Positions 1 through 8,250 of a DNA stretch of 64,000 nucleotides are shown here, piece by piece. This stretch comes from Cognatundibacterium griseum (GTDB lineage: Bacteria > Pseudomonadota > Gammaproteobacteria > Burkholderiales > Burkholderiaceae_D). The DNA lies in the NCBI RefSeq assembly GCF_014284195.1, contig NZ_JACOGC010000001.1:248001-312000 (forward strand). Reading direction: 5' to 3'. A program made the translations under genes and the position numbers. Under the pieces are notes generated by a model. The model worked only from the letters and a program-made list of their open reading frames with translations, did not search any database and had not been told where the DNA came from. Every line of letters starts with the position of its first letter. Position 1 is the first letter of the stretch.

Positions 1-32
1 TCCCGCCTGAACATAAGGCGTAACAGCCAGCC

Positions 33-63
33 AAAAAAGCCCGCTGACTGCGGGCTTTTTTGT
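33..63. terminator. Rho-independent terminator upstream of mnmE
   Basis: A GCCCGC/GCGGGC stem (39-44 with 50-55) with a 5-base loop is followed by six T residues and preceded by six A residues, so it could work on both strands. It presumably ends whatever gene lies left of the window and isolates mnmE. Confidence 0.85.
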
Positions 64-203
64 TTCGGGCACGGTCTCATTCGCAGTCTGTCTGAGACGG
101 CATGAGACATTCAGGGCGGCATCCTGTATATCTGTGGCATTTGCGTCACAGCACCGGTTAAAATTCCGCACCTCCGGAGTGCGGGCAACGATAAAATTTC
201 ATC

Positions 204-1610
204 ATGATTTACGATCCTGTTCCCATTGCCGCCATCGCTACCGCACCCGGACGCGGCGGCATCGGCGTCGTCCGCATTTCTGGCAGAAATCTGGCACCCA
301 TTATCCGCACTTTGTTTGGTGATACGGCGTTGAAACCGCGCCATGCCAGCTATCTGCCATTCCGGCACGCTGACGGCAGCATCATCGATCAGGGGATTGT
401 GCTGTATTTCAACGCCCCGCATTCATACACCGGCGAGGAAGTGCTCGAATTACAGGGGCACGGCGGCCCGGTGGTGATGCAGATGCTGCTGAGCCGCTGC
501 CTGGAGGCCGGTAAAGATGCCGGTTTGCGGCTGGCGCAGCCGGGTGAATTCACCCAGCGCGCTTTTCTGAACGACAAGCTCGATCTGGCGCAGGCGGAAG
601 CGGTGTCTGATCTGATCGAAGCCTCTACCGAAGCGGCTGCCAAGTCCGCATCACAATCCTTGTCCGGTGTGTTTTCCAAAGTGATTCACGAACTGGTCGA
701 CAAGGTCGTGCACCTGCGCATGCTGGTCGAAGCGACGCTGGATTTTCCGGAAGAAGAAATCGATTTCCTGGAAAAATCCGATGCGCGCGGCCAGCTCTCG
801 GCAATACAGGCTGCGCTGCAAAAAGTATTCGACCAGGCCGCACAGGGCGCTTTGTTGCGCGCCGGCCTGAATGTGGTGCTTGCTGGTCAGCCGAATGTCG
901 GCAAGTCGTCTTTGCTGAATGCGCTGGCCGGTGACGATGTCGCGATTGTCACGCCGATTGCCGGCACCACCCGCGACAAAGTGACCGAAACGATCCACAT
1001 CGAAGGCATACCGCTGAATATCATCGATACGGCTGGTATCCGCCATGAACACGATGATGCGGAACCAGGCGGTATCGTCAATGCGATTGATACGGTCGAG
1101 CGGATCGGCATCGAACGTACCTGGGCGGAAGTGGAAAAAGCCGATGTGATTCTGCATCTGCTGGACGCCAGCCGGGGGCCGACCCGGGCTGATGAAGCGA
1201 TTGTGGCGCGCTTTCCCGACGGTGTGCCGGTGATCCGCGTGTGGAATAAAATCGATCTGTCCGGTCATCATCCCAGCGTCGACCGGATGAATGATGCAAC
1301 GCATATTTACTTGTCAGCCCAGGATCATGCCGGTATTGATTTATTGCGCCAGGAATTGCTGCGCATCGCAGGCTGGGAGCAGACCGGCGAATCACTTTAC
1401 CTCGCGCGTGAACGCCACCTGATCGCCCTGAAACACGCGCATGAGCATTTGCAAAGCGCTGCGGAATATGCCGCTCAGAACGACCAGTCGCTGGATCTGT
1501 TTGCTGAAGAACTGCGCCTGACGCAAGACCGTCTGAACAGCATCACCGGTGAATTCAGTTCCGATGATTTGCTGGGCGTGATTTTTTCCCGTTTCTGCAT
1601 CGGGAAATAG
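204..1610 (+). CDS. mnmE: tRNA modification GTPase MnmE (TrmE)
   Basis: MnmE is the K+-activated GTPase that, with MnmG, installs the (carboxymethyl)aminomethyl group on wobble uridine 34 of certain tRNAs in the cytoplasm. The 468-residue length is normal for the family. An N-terminal folate-binding domain begins with the [20 protein letters not shown] stretch. The inserted G domain has a P-loop (GQPNVGKSS near residue 228), a switch GTTRD motif near 253, DTAG and NKID. The protein ends in the invariant FCIGK, whose Cys is the family C-terminal signature. It stands alone after a terminator. The 3' end of the gene, TTCTGCATCGGGAAATAG, is partly repeated at 3911, marking it as an integration target. 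Confidence 0.97.
   Translation: MIYDPVPIAAIATAPGRGGIGVVRISGRNLAPIIRTLFGDTALKPRHASYLPFRHADGSIIDQGIVLYFNAPHSYTGEEVLELQGHGGPVVMQMLLSRCLEAGKDAGLRLAQPGEFTQRAFLNDKLDLAQAEAVSDLIEASTEAAAKSASQSLSGVFSKVIHELVDKVVHLRMLVEATLDFPEEEIDFLEKSDARGQLSAIQAALQKVFDQAAQGALLRAGLNVVLAGQPNVGKSSLLNALAGDDVAIVTPIAGTTRDKVTETIHIEGIPLNIIDTAGIRHEHDDAEPGGIVNAIDTVERIGIERTWAEVEKADVILHLLDASRGPTRADEAIVARFPDGVPVIRVWNKIDLSGHHPSVDRMNDATHIYLSAQDHAGIDLLRQELLRIAGWEQTGESLYLARERHLIALKHAHEHLQSAAEYAAQNDQSLDLFAEELRLTQDRLNSITGEFSSDDLLGVIFSRFCIGK
1593..1610 (+). other. Putative attachment site, left end, in mnmE 3' end
   Basis: The last 18 bases of mnmE, TTCTGCATCGGGAAATAG, share TTCTGCATCG with 3911-3920. It is established that SGI1-type integrative elements insert in an 18-bp site at exactly this end of trmE/mnmE. 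The interval between the two copies is AT-richer and holds accessory genes. Inference: this is one end of a remnant island. Confidence 0.55.
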
Positions 1611-1836
1611 GAGGTCGCTCAGGGTTTGCTAAGTTGAACAAGCAGATTTTAATTTCTACTATGAGAAATGCAGGTTGTTTGCTTAGTTTGGCTATGGTTA
1701 TGCGGAGAAGTTGCGCGTGTCTGGGGCTACTTACCAAAATCGAGGGAGGACTTTCCTCCCAAGGAATCGATGTGAAGACCCAACGACCGGCGGAGACCGG
1801 CGAGTAGCAGACGATCATGGTAAGTCAAGGATTTAA

Positions 1837-2787
1837 ATGAATAAAATAGTTCTTCAATTTCTATTTTTTGTGGGCAGCATACTTGTCACGGGCGCTGCGC
1901 TGGCCGAACGAACGCTTGTGGAAGCAGAGATTCAAATTGACGGGCTGCAGCGACGTTACTACCACTTGCAAGACGTCACGTTAGATGAAAAACCAACACC
2001 AATTCTGCTAATCAGCGGTTCAGGCTGTCGCGATTTCGGGCACCGAATCCCGGGTTTTTTTGAACGATATCCCGCACCGGTCAATGTCTACTTCCTTGAA
2101 AAGATTGGTATCAACAAGGGAGACGATGGAGAACACTGTTCTGAGATCTACAATTACGCAGATTATTTGGAGCGGCGGGTAAGTGATACCTTAACCTTTA
2201 TCAAAACTGAACCCTATCTGAAATCGCTTGAGCAGCATAGCTTGGCGATACTAGGCTTCTCCGAAGGCGGTGTTGTTGCCCCAATTGTTGCCTCGCAGAG
2301 CGAGAAAATCGGTTGGCTTTCAACTGGTGGCAGCGGCGGATTATCGCAAAGTGATGAGTTTCTGATCTTTAGCGCACGCAAAGTTGAACCTTATGCGAGT
2401 TTATATTCCCGTAAGCAATTGCGCGAAATTTACGATGCTATCAAGGCTGATCCGAACAATCTGACCAAGGAGTTTTTTGGCCACCCATACCGCTACTGGA
2501 GTTCACATCTGTTTTACGATCCGCTACCAACATACGCGCAACTGAACATCCCAATTGTGGCCGCGATGGGAGAACAGGATGAAAGTGTGCCTATCGAATC
2601 GGGCCGAAAGTTACGAGAATATTTTGCCTCACACCCTGATAAGAATTTTACATATATCGAGTATCAGGGTGCTGGGCATGCGCTGCAGGCACCTGATAGA
2701 AACCACCTCCTAGACTACATAGCGGGTCTTGCCCAATGGTTCAAAGGCAAACCATTTCAAAAAGCGAATGGGGCCGTAGCAAATTAA
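1837..2787 (+). CDS. Exported alpha/beta hydrolase, function unknown
   Basis: The 316-residue product starts with a signal peptide (about residues 1-23, ending in a LAERT-like cleavage region), so it is probably periplasmic. It has an alpha/beta-hydrolase layout: a strand leading to LLISGSG (oxyanion region), a nucleophile elbow GFSEGG with Ser142, a later acidic residue in GEQDES, and a His in GAGHAL near the C terminus. That is a complete Ser-Asp-His set. The natural substrate cannot be read from the sequence; the serine aminopeptidase/esterase group is the nearest guess. Codon use is AT-richer than the flanking genes, in keeping with its place inside the putative mnmE island. No operon partner is obvious; the next gene starts 163 bases downstream. 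Confidence 0.7.
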   Translation: MNKIVLQFLFFVGSILVTGAALAERTLVEAEIQIDGLQRRYYHLQDVTLDEKPTPILLISGSGCRDFGHRIPGFFERYPAPVNVYFLEKIGINKGDDGEHCSEIYNYADYLERRVSDTLTFIKTEPYLKSLEQHSLAILGFSEGGVVAPIVASQSEKIGWLSTGGSGGLSQSDEFLIFSARKVEPYASLYSRKQLREIYDAIKADPNNLTKEFFGHPYRYWSSHLFYDPLPTYAQLNIPIVAAMGEQDESVPIESGRKLREYFASHPDKNFTYIEYQGAGHALQAPDRNHLLDYIAGLAQWFKGKPFQKANGAVAN

Positions 2788-2950
2788 GTTAGTTAGCGCT
2801 AGTGTTTGAAATAGGATGTGCTTGGAAATAAGTGCGACGGTCGGCAAAGAGGCGAATACTCCAGCAAGATGGCCGGCTACAATCGACCAAATAGCCGACA
2901 TCAAGGATTCCCTTCAGACAAATGTTCTCTCACCGTGCAGGAATTAACTC

Positions 2951-3613
2951 ATGACACTTGACGAAAAAATCTCCACACGCATCGATGAACTAATTGAACT
3001 TGGGCAACAAGTCCTGGCCACGCGAAAACATCCATCGCCAGGCCATATCACGAGTGACTTTGTTGATGTTCAAATCATGAACCGGTGGCTTACTAGTTGT
3101 CTTAGTCTGGTGGGACGCGTATTTGGTGAATCAAGTCCGCACTATTTACGACTGCAAGATCAATTCCCCAACTATCCAAAGTGGCCTAATGCGGAACAGG
3201 CCTTCGGTGTACTGCTCTCAGTGAAGGATGATTTTGAATCTGGTAGCCTTTTCTCCCTGAGGCGATTAGTTGAAGCAGAATTGTTTGACGAATTTCTTGA
3301 GCAAGCTGAGCATTTGCTAGAGGCGGGCTATTTTCATCCATCTGCTATCGTTACTGGGAGTGTGTTGGAAGATGGGCTCCGAAAGCTTTGTGTGGCTAAC
3401 GATGTATCATTGCCAGTTAAGCCGAAATTGGATTGGATGAACAGTGAACTCGCCAAGAAGGCGATTTACTCGAAATTGGTTCAAAAAAAAATTACCACAA
3501 TAGCTGACCTACGAAATAGCGCTGCTCATGGGAAATGGGACGAATTCGACGCGTCGGATGTGCGGTCAATGCTCAGGGACGTGCGCGACATCATGACCAA
3601 GCATTTCTCTTGA
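2951..3613 (+). CDS. HEPN-motif protein, function unknown
   Basis: I do not recognise a named family for this 220-residue protein. It is cytoplasmic by appearance (no signal or membrane segment) and largely helical. The C-terminal half resembles HEPN-type proteins: a GSVLEDGLRKLC helix followed near residues 188-193 by RNSAAH, which fits the R-x4-6-H motif that forms the active site of HEPN ribonucleases. HEPN proteins are common in toxin-antitoxin and phage-defence systems, but many are non-catalytic, so defence is only an inference. No nucleotidyltransferase antitoxin partner is encoded beside it. Base composition is AT-richer than the chromosome, consistent with transfer on the mnmE-targeted island. 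Confidence 0.6.
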   Translation: MTLDEKISTRIDELIELGQQVLATRKHPSPGHITSDFVDVQIMNRWLTSCLSLVGRVFGESSPHYLRLQDQFPNYPKWPNAEQAFGVLLSVKDDFESGSLFSLRRLVEAELFDEFLEQAEHLLEAGYFHPSAIVTGSVLEDGLRKLCVANDVSLPVKPKLDWMNSELAKKAIYSKLVQKKITTIADLRNSAAHGKWDEFDASDVRSMLRDVRDIMTKHFS

Positions 3614-3782
3614 CATTCAAGCGAGCGCGCCGTGCATCGTTGGTTCCTACCTGTCTAATATTGTGGAGAAATTCTTTCAGCGAAAGAAATCGCAGGTCCG
3701 CTTTGGGGGGAAATCGGACGAGGTGAGTCAGATCAAGTATGAATTACGACTGACTGAGAATGAAGGAGGGGTGGCTAAGTAA
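3597..3782 (+). pseudogene. Orphan open frame without a start, possible gene remnant
   Basis: After a stop at 3594-3596 a frame stays open for 61 codons to TAA at 3780. It contains no ATG; the first usable start is GTG at 3663, giving 39 residues beginning VEKFFQRKKSQ and ending in NEGGVAK, without a clear ribosome-binding site. It overlaps the last bases of the HEPN-motif gene in another frame. It may be the 3' stub of a gene cut by recombination at the island edge, or chance. Confidence 0.25.
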
Positions 3783-3830
3783 CCTATAAATAAGCGGTTA
3801 CATAGCATTAAAGAGAGTCACATCAGTTTT

Positions 3831-3853
3831 TTAGTACACAAGTTAGTACACAA
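3831..3853 (+). repeat. Tandem TTAGTACACAA repeats, integrase arm-site-like
   Basis: TTAGTACACAA occurs at 3831-3841 and again at 3843-3853, a 12-base period. Pairs of short direct repeats close to an att core are typical arm-type sites for tyrosine integrases. They lie about 60 bases inside the putative right attachment site. The rest of 3783-3953 is AT-rich and shows no gene. Confidence 0.45.
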
Positions 3854-3910
3854 AATTGAATCATATTTTCAAAACCCTTACTGAGATTAGCTTTTAAGAC
3901 TCTCTCTAGC

Positions 3911-3920
3911 TTCTGCATCG
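3911..3920 (+). other. Putative attachment site, right end
   Basis: TTCTGCATCG repeats bases 1593-1602 of the mnmE end, after which the match stops (AAACTG here against GGAAATAG). It sits where AT-rich sequence gives way to ordinary chromosomal genes. The short identity suggests an old, decayed site. Confidence 0.5.
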
Positions 3921-3953
3921 AAACTGCCTTCTGTCAATCTTACAGCGTGTTGC

Positions 3954-4253
3954 TCAGACTGGTATGTACTGATCCGGAAATGCCTTTGACCAGTGCAGAA
4001 TTTCAACGCTGGCACGCAGACCATGTTGCCAGAATGGGTCAGTGGCGATCAGTGCGCTGACCGCTGATTTGCTGTCTGCCTCGACGATCCAGCAGGCTCC
4101 CAGGGGCGCCTGCTCCGGCTCGGTACGCAGTGATCCGGCAACCCGGATTTGTTGCTGATGCTGGCTGAGCCAGTCAAGATGAGCGGCCATGTGTTGCTGA
4201 CGTATCGCCAGTTTATCCTGGTGGTCGTGAAATAGCAGAATGAAGAGCATCAA
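3954..4253 (-). CDS. YciI-like (YCII domain) protein
   Basis: The 99-residue protein matches the YCII ferredoxin-like fold: a hydrophobic first strand, a KLAIRQQHMAAHLDWL helix with the conserved His, the small GGSL-like segment (here AGSL), and the DPFWQHGL motif with Asp-Pro-Phe. Family members are small dimeric proteins of uncertain role, some fused to dechlorinases or sigma factors. It is the first ordinary gene to the right of the putative island and is transcribed toward it. It is divergent from the amidotransferase gene starting at 4341, so the 87 bases between them should hold both promoters. Confidence 0.75.
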   Translation of the reverse strand: MMLFILLFHDHQDKLAIRQQHMAAHLDWLSQHQQQIRVAGSLRTEPEQAPLGACWIVEADSKSAVSALIATDPFWQHGLRASVEILHWSKAFPDQYIPV

Positions 4254-4340
4254 AATCCCCGTGCAGGTCAGGACAGCATTTGACCATAAAAAAGTTTGCG
4301 TATGTTAAGGTATGCAGATACCGATTTTTCTGTGTGCATC

Positions 4341-5120
4341 ATGTGTCAATTACTAGGAATGAATTGCAATACGCCGACCGACATCGTGTTCAGTTTCACG
4401 GGGTTTGCGACGCGTGGCGGGCTGACGGACGAGCATAAAGACGGCTGGGGCATTGCTTTTTTTGAGGGCAGCGGCGTCCGTTTGTTCGTCGATCATCAGC
4501 CGGCAATCAGCTCGCCGGTGGCGGAACTGATCAAGCATTATCCGATCAAGTCAAAAAATGTGATTGCACACATCCGCAAGGCAACGCAGGGCGAGGTGAC
4601 GCTGGAAAACTGCCATCCGTTCGTGCGCGAATGCTGGGGGCGTTACTGGGTCTTTGCGCATAATGGCGACCTGAAAGATTTTGCACTGGTGCTGGACGGC
4701 AGCTTTTTACCGGTTGGCAGCACCGACAGTGAACTGGCGTTCTGTTATCTGTTGCAATGTCTGCGTAAACGGTTTGGCACCAGTTTGCCGGATACGGCGG
4801 AACTGGCACCGTTTCTGCAGACCATTTGTGCAGAGATTGCGGCTTACGGTACTTTCAATATGATGCTCTCGAACGGTGAAGCGATGTTCGTGCATTGCTC
4901 CACCAAGCTGCACTACATCGTGCGCCAGTATCCTTTTCCTACGGCCAGTCTGTCAGATGAGCAGGTCACAGTCGATTTTTCCGAGGTGACGACCCCGAAT
5001 GACAAGGTGGCGGTGATCGTTACCGAACCGCTGACCCATAATGAACGCTGGACACAGTTTGCGCCCGGAGAATTCCGGGTGTTTACCGATGGCGATATGC
5101 TGACTGCGGAGGCGCTATGA
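4341..5120 (+). CDS. Class II glutamine amidotransferase (YafJ-like)
   Basis: The Ntn-type glutaminase domain starts at ATG 4341, giving MCQLLG with the catalytic Cys2 exposed after Met removal; a longer frame from 4296 would bury this Cys and is rejected. Further family marks are the DGWGIAF segment, IAHIRKAT, HPF and the FAHNGDL motif that shapes the glutamine pocket. The 259-residue length suits stand-alone YafJ/DUG3-like enzymes, which have no fused synthetase domain; in yeast the DUG3 relative acts in glutathione breakdown, but the substrate here is unknown. The stop codon overlaps the start of the LysR gene (ATGA), so the two are translationally coupled. Confidence 0.85.
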   Translation: MCQLLGMNCNTPTDIVFSFTGFATRGGLTDEHKDGWGIAFFEGSGVRLFVDHQPAISSPVAELIKHYPIKSKNVIAHIRKATQGEVTLENCHPFVRECWGRYWVFAHNGDLKDFALVLDGSFLPVGSTDSELAFCYLLQCLRKRFGTSLPDTAELAPFLQTICAEIAAYGTFNMMLSNGEAMFVHCSTKLHYIVRQYPFPTASLSDEQVTVDFSEVTTPNDKVAVIVTEPLTHNERWTQFAPGEFRVFTDGDMLTAEAL

Positions 5121-6055
5121 GTCAGCGTCCGGCCGATCAGCTCGATACCAATCTGCTGCGTGTGCTGCATACTTTGCTGACGGAACGCAGCGTTACGCGC
5201 ACGGCGATGAAACTCGGCCAGTCGCAGCCGGCGGTGTCCAATATGCTCAAGCGTCTGCGCGACATCACCGGTGATGCGATTCTGGTGCGCGGTAAAAACG
5301 GCATGACGCCGACCGAACGCGGCAACGAATTGCTGCTGCTTGCCAGACAGGGATTGCAGACGCTGGAGAGCATTGCCAGCCCGCCACCGGCGTTTGTTGC
5401 CGCCAGCAGTCAGCGGGTATTTCATCTCGGCGCGCCGGATTATCTGAGTGTTTTGCTGATTCCGCGGGTGATGGAAAAAGTCCGTGAACTGGCGCCGCAG
5501 GCGGGGCTGGTGGTGCATGCCCTGAGTGCTGGTTTTGATTACGCTGCCGCATTGGAAAGCGGCGAGCTGGACTGCGTGATCGGTAACTGGCCGGATGCGC
5601 CGCAGCATCTGCATATTGCACAATTGTCGGAGGATGAGATTGTGTGCATGGTCAACCGCAAGCATCCGGTGGTCAGCAAAGGACTGTCGCTGCGCTATTA
5701 CCTGGATATGCCGCATCTGGCACCGACTCCCTACATGATGGGACACCGCAGCATCATTGACAGCACGCTGGCAGAGCAGGGCCTGAAGCGGCGGATACAG
5801 ATGACGATTCCGTATTTTGGCATGGTGCCGTATGTGCTATCAAAGACCGATCTGATTTTTACGACCAGCCGCAGTTTTGCGTTGCAATGTGCGAAGGACT
5901 GGCCGATAGAAATTTTACCGGTGCCATTGGCAATGCCATGTATGCAGTTCTTCATGTTGTGGCATGAACGGGTGCATGCGGCGGCGGAGGTGCAGTGGTT
6001 CCGGCGGCTCATTGCCGAGGCCGCGGGCGAGGTGTTTTCGGGTACGGGCCAATAA
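5117..6055 (+). CDS. LysR-family transcriptional regulator
   Basis: The 312-residue protein has an N-terminal winged helix-turn-helix (about residues 8-66, with the SVTRTAMKLGQSQPAVSNMLKRL recognition region split over residues 30-52) and a C-terminal periplasmic-binding-like effector domain. The arrangement DTNLLRVLHTLL resembles the NodD/LeuO-like LysR branch. Unlike most LysR regulators it is not divergent from a target but shares an ATGA overlap with the upstream amidotransferase gene, so it may control that operon. A bidirectional terminator follows. Confidence 0.9.
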   Translation: MSQRPADQLDTNLLRVLHTLLTERSVTRTAMKLGQSQPAVSNMLKRLRDITGDAILVRGKNGMTPTERGNELLLLARQGLQTLESIASPPPAFVAASSQRVFHLGAPDYLSVLLIPRVMEKVRELAPQAGLVVHALSAGFDYAAALESGELDCVIGNWPDAPQHLHIAQLSEDEIVCMVNRKHPVVSKGLSLRYYLDMPHLAPTPYMMGHRSIIDSTLAEQGLKRRIQMTIPYFGMVPYVLSKTDLIFTTSRSFALQCAKDWPIEILPVPLAMPCMQFFMLWHERVHAAAEVQWFRRLIAEAAGEVFSGTGQ

Positions 6056-6078
6056 CGCTGAAAACCATGCCGGGCATG

Positions 6079-6119
6079 AAAAAACACCGCATTTCCTGAC
6101 GGAGCATGCGGTGTTTTTC
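6079..6119. terminator. Bidirectional terminator between lysR and BMP lipoprotein genes
   Basis: ACACCGCAT (6084-6092) pairs with ATGCGGTGT (6106-6114). A-rich bases precede and five T bases follow, so it can end the rightward LysR transcript and the leftward ABC-transporter operon. Confidence 0.9.
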
Positions 6120-6139
6120 TGAAGCGCAATGATGCCGGA

Positions 6140-7279
6140 TCAGCTGGGTATTTTGCCTTCCACGCCTTCGACGTAGAATTTGATTTCATGCAGGAATTTG
6201 TCGTCGGCGACAGCATCCTTCCCCAGGACTTCCTTGCCGGTATTGTCCCTGATCGGGCCTTTCCAGATCGGTGCGGTGCCGTCGATCACACCCTGACGGC
6301 GTTCAGCGATGAGCTTTTTCACATCATCCGACAGCGTGGCGTTGAAAGCCTTCAGATCAATCATGTTTTCTTTCAGACCCCACCAGGTTGAGCCGGATTT
6401 CCAGCTGCCATCCATGACTTCGCCGATGCGCTTGATGTAGTAGCCGCTCCAGTCGATGGTCGAGGCAGCAACGTGTGCTTTCGGACCGAATTTGGTCATG
6501 TCGCTGTCCCAGCCAAACGCCAGCACACCTTTCTCTTCTGCGGTCTGCACCACGGCAGCGGAATCGGTATTTTGCATCAGGACATCCACACCCTGGCCAA
6601 CCAGCGTGATCGCCGCTTCGCGTTCCTTGCCCGGATCAAACCATTTGTTGACCCAGACCACTTTCGTGCTGGCTTTCGGATTCACGGAGCGGGCGCCGAG
6701 TGTGAAGGAGTTGATGTTGCGCAGCACTTCAGGAATCGGTACCGAGGCTACGACGCCGAGCTTGCCGGATTTGCTCAGTTTACCGGCGGCGACGCCTGCC
6801 AGATACGCGCCTTCATAGGTGCGGACATCGTATTGCGCCAGATTGTCGGCAGTCTTGTAGCCGGTGGCATGTTCAAATTTCACATCAGGAAAATCCTTGG
6901 CGACTTTCAGCATGGCTTCCATGTAGCCAAAGGTCGTGCCAAAAATAATCTTGTTGCCCTGGGTTGCCAGATCGCGGATCACCCGTTCTGCATCGGCGGC
7001 GCTCTCCGGCACATTTTCGACGAAGGTGGTTTTCACCTTGTCGCCGAATTTCGCTTCCACCAGCTTGCGGGCGGCATCGTGAGCATAAGTCCAGCCTGCA
7101 TCGCCGACCGGGCCGACGTAGATAAAGCCGACCTTCAGCGGTTCGGCACTGGCAGCGCTGACGCCGGCTGCTGCTGCGGGAGCTTCGGTTTTCGCTTCTT
7201 CCTTTTTACCGCAGGCGGCAAGGCCAAAGACGGCCAGCGACAGCACGGCTGCCATGGTTTTTCTGCGAGAAATTTTCAT
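6140..7279 (-). CDS. BMP-family lipoprotein, ABC transporter substrate-binding
   Basis: The 379-residue protein is a Bmp/PnrA-type (Med) solute-binding protein. Start at 7279 (MKISRRK) gives a clean lipoprotein signal with lipobox LAAC, then a charged K/E/A/P linker and the binding fold beginning KVGFIYVGPVGDAGWTYAHD. BMP proteins studied so far bind purine nucleosides. A further upstream ATG at 7327 would put 16 residues before the signal peptide and is unlikely. It is the last gene of the operon ATPase-permease-permease-binding protein, separated from the second permease by 55 bases. The nearby adenine deaminase and urate genes support a purine nucleoside ligand, though this is inference. 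Confidence 0.9.
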   Translation of the reverse strand: MKISRRKTMAAVLSLAVFGLAACGKKEEAKTEAPAAAAGVSAASAEPLKVGFIYVGPVGDAGWTYAHDAARKLVEAKFGDKVKTTFVENVPESAADAERVIRDLATQGNKIIFGTTFGYMEAMLKVAKDFPDVKFEHATGYKTADNLAQYDVRTYEGAYLAGVAAGKLSKSGKLGVVASVPIPEVLRNINSFTLGARSVNPKASTKVVWVNKWFDPGKEREAAITLVGQGVDVLMQNTDSAAVVQTAEEKGVLAFGWDSDMTKFGPKAHVAASTIDWSGYYIKRIGEVMDGSWKSGSTWWGLKENMIDLKAFNATLSDDVKKLIAERRQGVIDGTAPIWKGPIRDNTGKEVLGKDAVADDKFLHEIKFYVEGVEGKIPS

Positions 7280-7334
7280 ATCGGATTTCCTTCTGTGAAC
7301 AAAATGATTGAAACGGCACGCGGACAACGCTCTA

Positions 7335-8246
7335 TCAGGGGCGGAACGACTTGCCCAGTGAGGCGGGCATATTCAGGCGTATCCAGTCCGGATTGCGCGA
7401 AATCAGCACCAGCACCAGTATCGTTGCCGCATAAGGCAGCATCGACAATATCTGGGATGGAATCGCCAGCCCGATTGCCTGAAAGTGAAATTGCAAAATC
7501 GTGACGCTGCCAAACAGCAAGGCACCCAGCAACACCCGTGCCGGACGCCATGTCGCAAATGTTGTCAGTGCGAGTGCGATCCAGCCGCGCCCTGACACCA
7601 GTCCCTCCACCCACATCGGCGTGTACACCACCGACAGATACGCGCCGGCCATGCCGCAGCAGGCGCCGCTGAACAGCAGTGCCGCATAGCGGATACTGCG
7701 TACCGGATAGCCCAGCGCGTGCGCCGATTCGGGTGATTCGCCCACGGCACGCAATACCAGTCCGGAACGGGTGCGGTACAGGAACCAGATCAGCGCAGCA
7801 CACAGCAACAGGCTGAAATACACCATCCAGTGCTGGTCAAACAGTGCTTTGCCGACGAAGGGCAGATTCGCCAGCCCCGGAATGCCGTGGCTGCCAGCCA
7901 CCAGGGACTGTCCTACAAAAGACTGGCCGATAAACGCGGATAAGCCGCTGCCAAAAATCGACAGGGCCAGTCCGGTGGCAACCTGATTGGTCGCGAGCAC
8001 CAGCACGAACCAGGCAAACAGGCTGGCCATCAGCATTCCGGCGATGGCGCCAGCGAGAAAACCGAGTTCCGGGATATGGGTTTGATGCGCCACGGCAAAA
8101 CCGATGATGGCAGCAACCAGCATCATGCCTTCCGCACCCAGATTCAGCACGCCGGCGCGTTCGTTGATCAGCAGCCCCAGCGCGGCAATCAGCAGCGGCG
8201 TGCCGGAATTGATGGAGGCGGCAATCAGAGCAGCAAAATTTTCCAT
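7335..8246 (-). CDS. ABC transporter permease, nucleoside/BMP type (second)
   Basis: The 303-residue inner-membrane protein belongs to the branched-chain amino acid/sugar-like BPD_transp_2 permeases, with about eight hydrophobic segments. GTPLLIAALGLLINERAGVLNLGAEGMML near the N terminus is the hallmark of the YufQ/NupQ-like subgroup that pairs with BMP lipoproteins (motif spans residues 17-45). Its start is four bases from the stop of the first permease gene, so the two are cotranscribed and together form the heterodimeric channel. Confidence 0.9.
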   Translation of the reverse strand: MENFAALIAASINSGTPLLIAALGLLINERAGVLNLGAEGMMLVAAIIGFAVAHQTHIPELGFLAGAIAGMLMASLFAWFVLVLATNQVATGLALSIFGSGLSAFIGQSFVGQSLVAGSHGIPGLANLPFVGKALFDQHWMVYFSLLLCAALIWFLYRTRSGLVLRAVGESPESAHALGYPVRSIRYAALLFSGACCGMAGAYLSVVYTPMWVEGLVSGRGWIALALTTFATWRPARVLLGALLFGSVTILQFHFQAIGLAIPSQILSMLPYAATILVLVLISRNPDWIRLNMPASLGKSFRP

Positions 8247-8250
8247 AGTC

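Noticed and set aside
1698-1808. Short 35-36 codon frame between mnmE and the exported hydrolase
   Set aside because: No ribosome-binding site or recognisable family; it includes imperfect repeats of GACCGGCG that explain its open reading.
6473-7504. 343-codon rightward open frame opposite the BMP lipoprotein and permease
   Set aside because: It mirrors the codon bias of two well-supported genes on the other strand and has no family resemblance.
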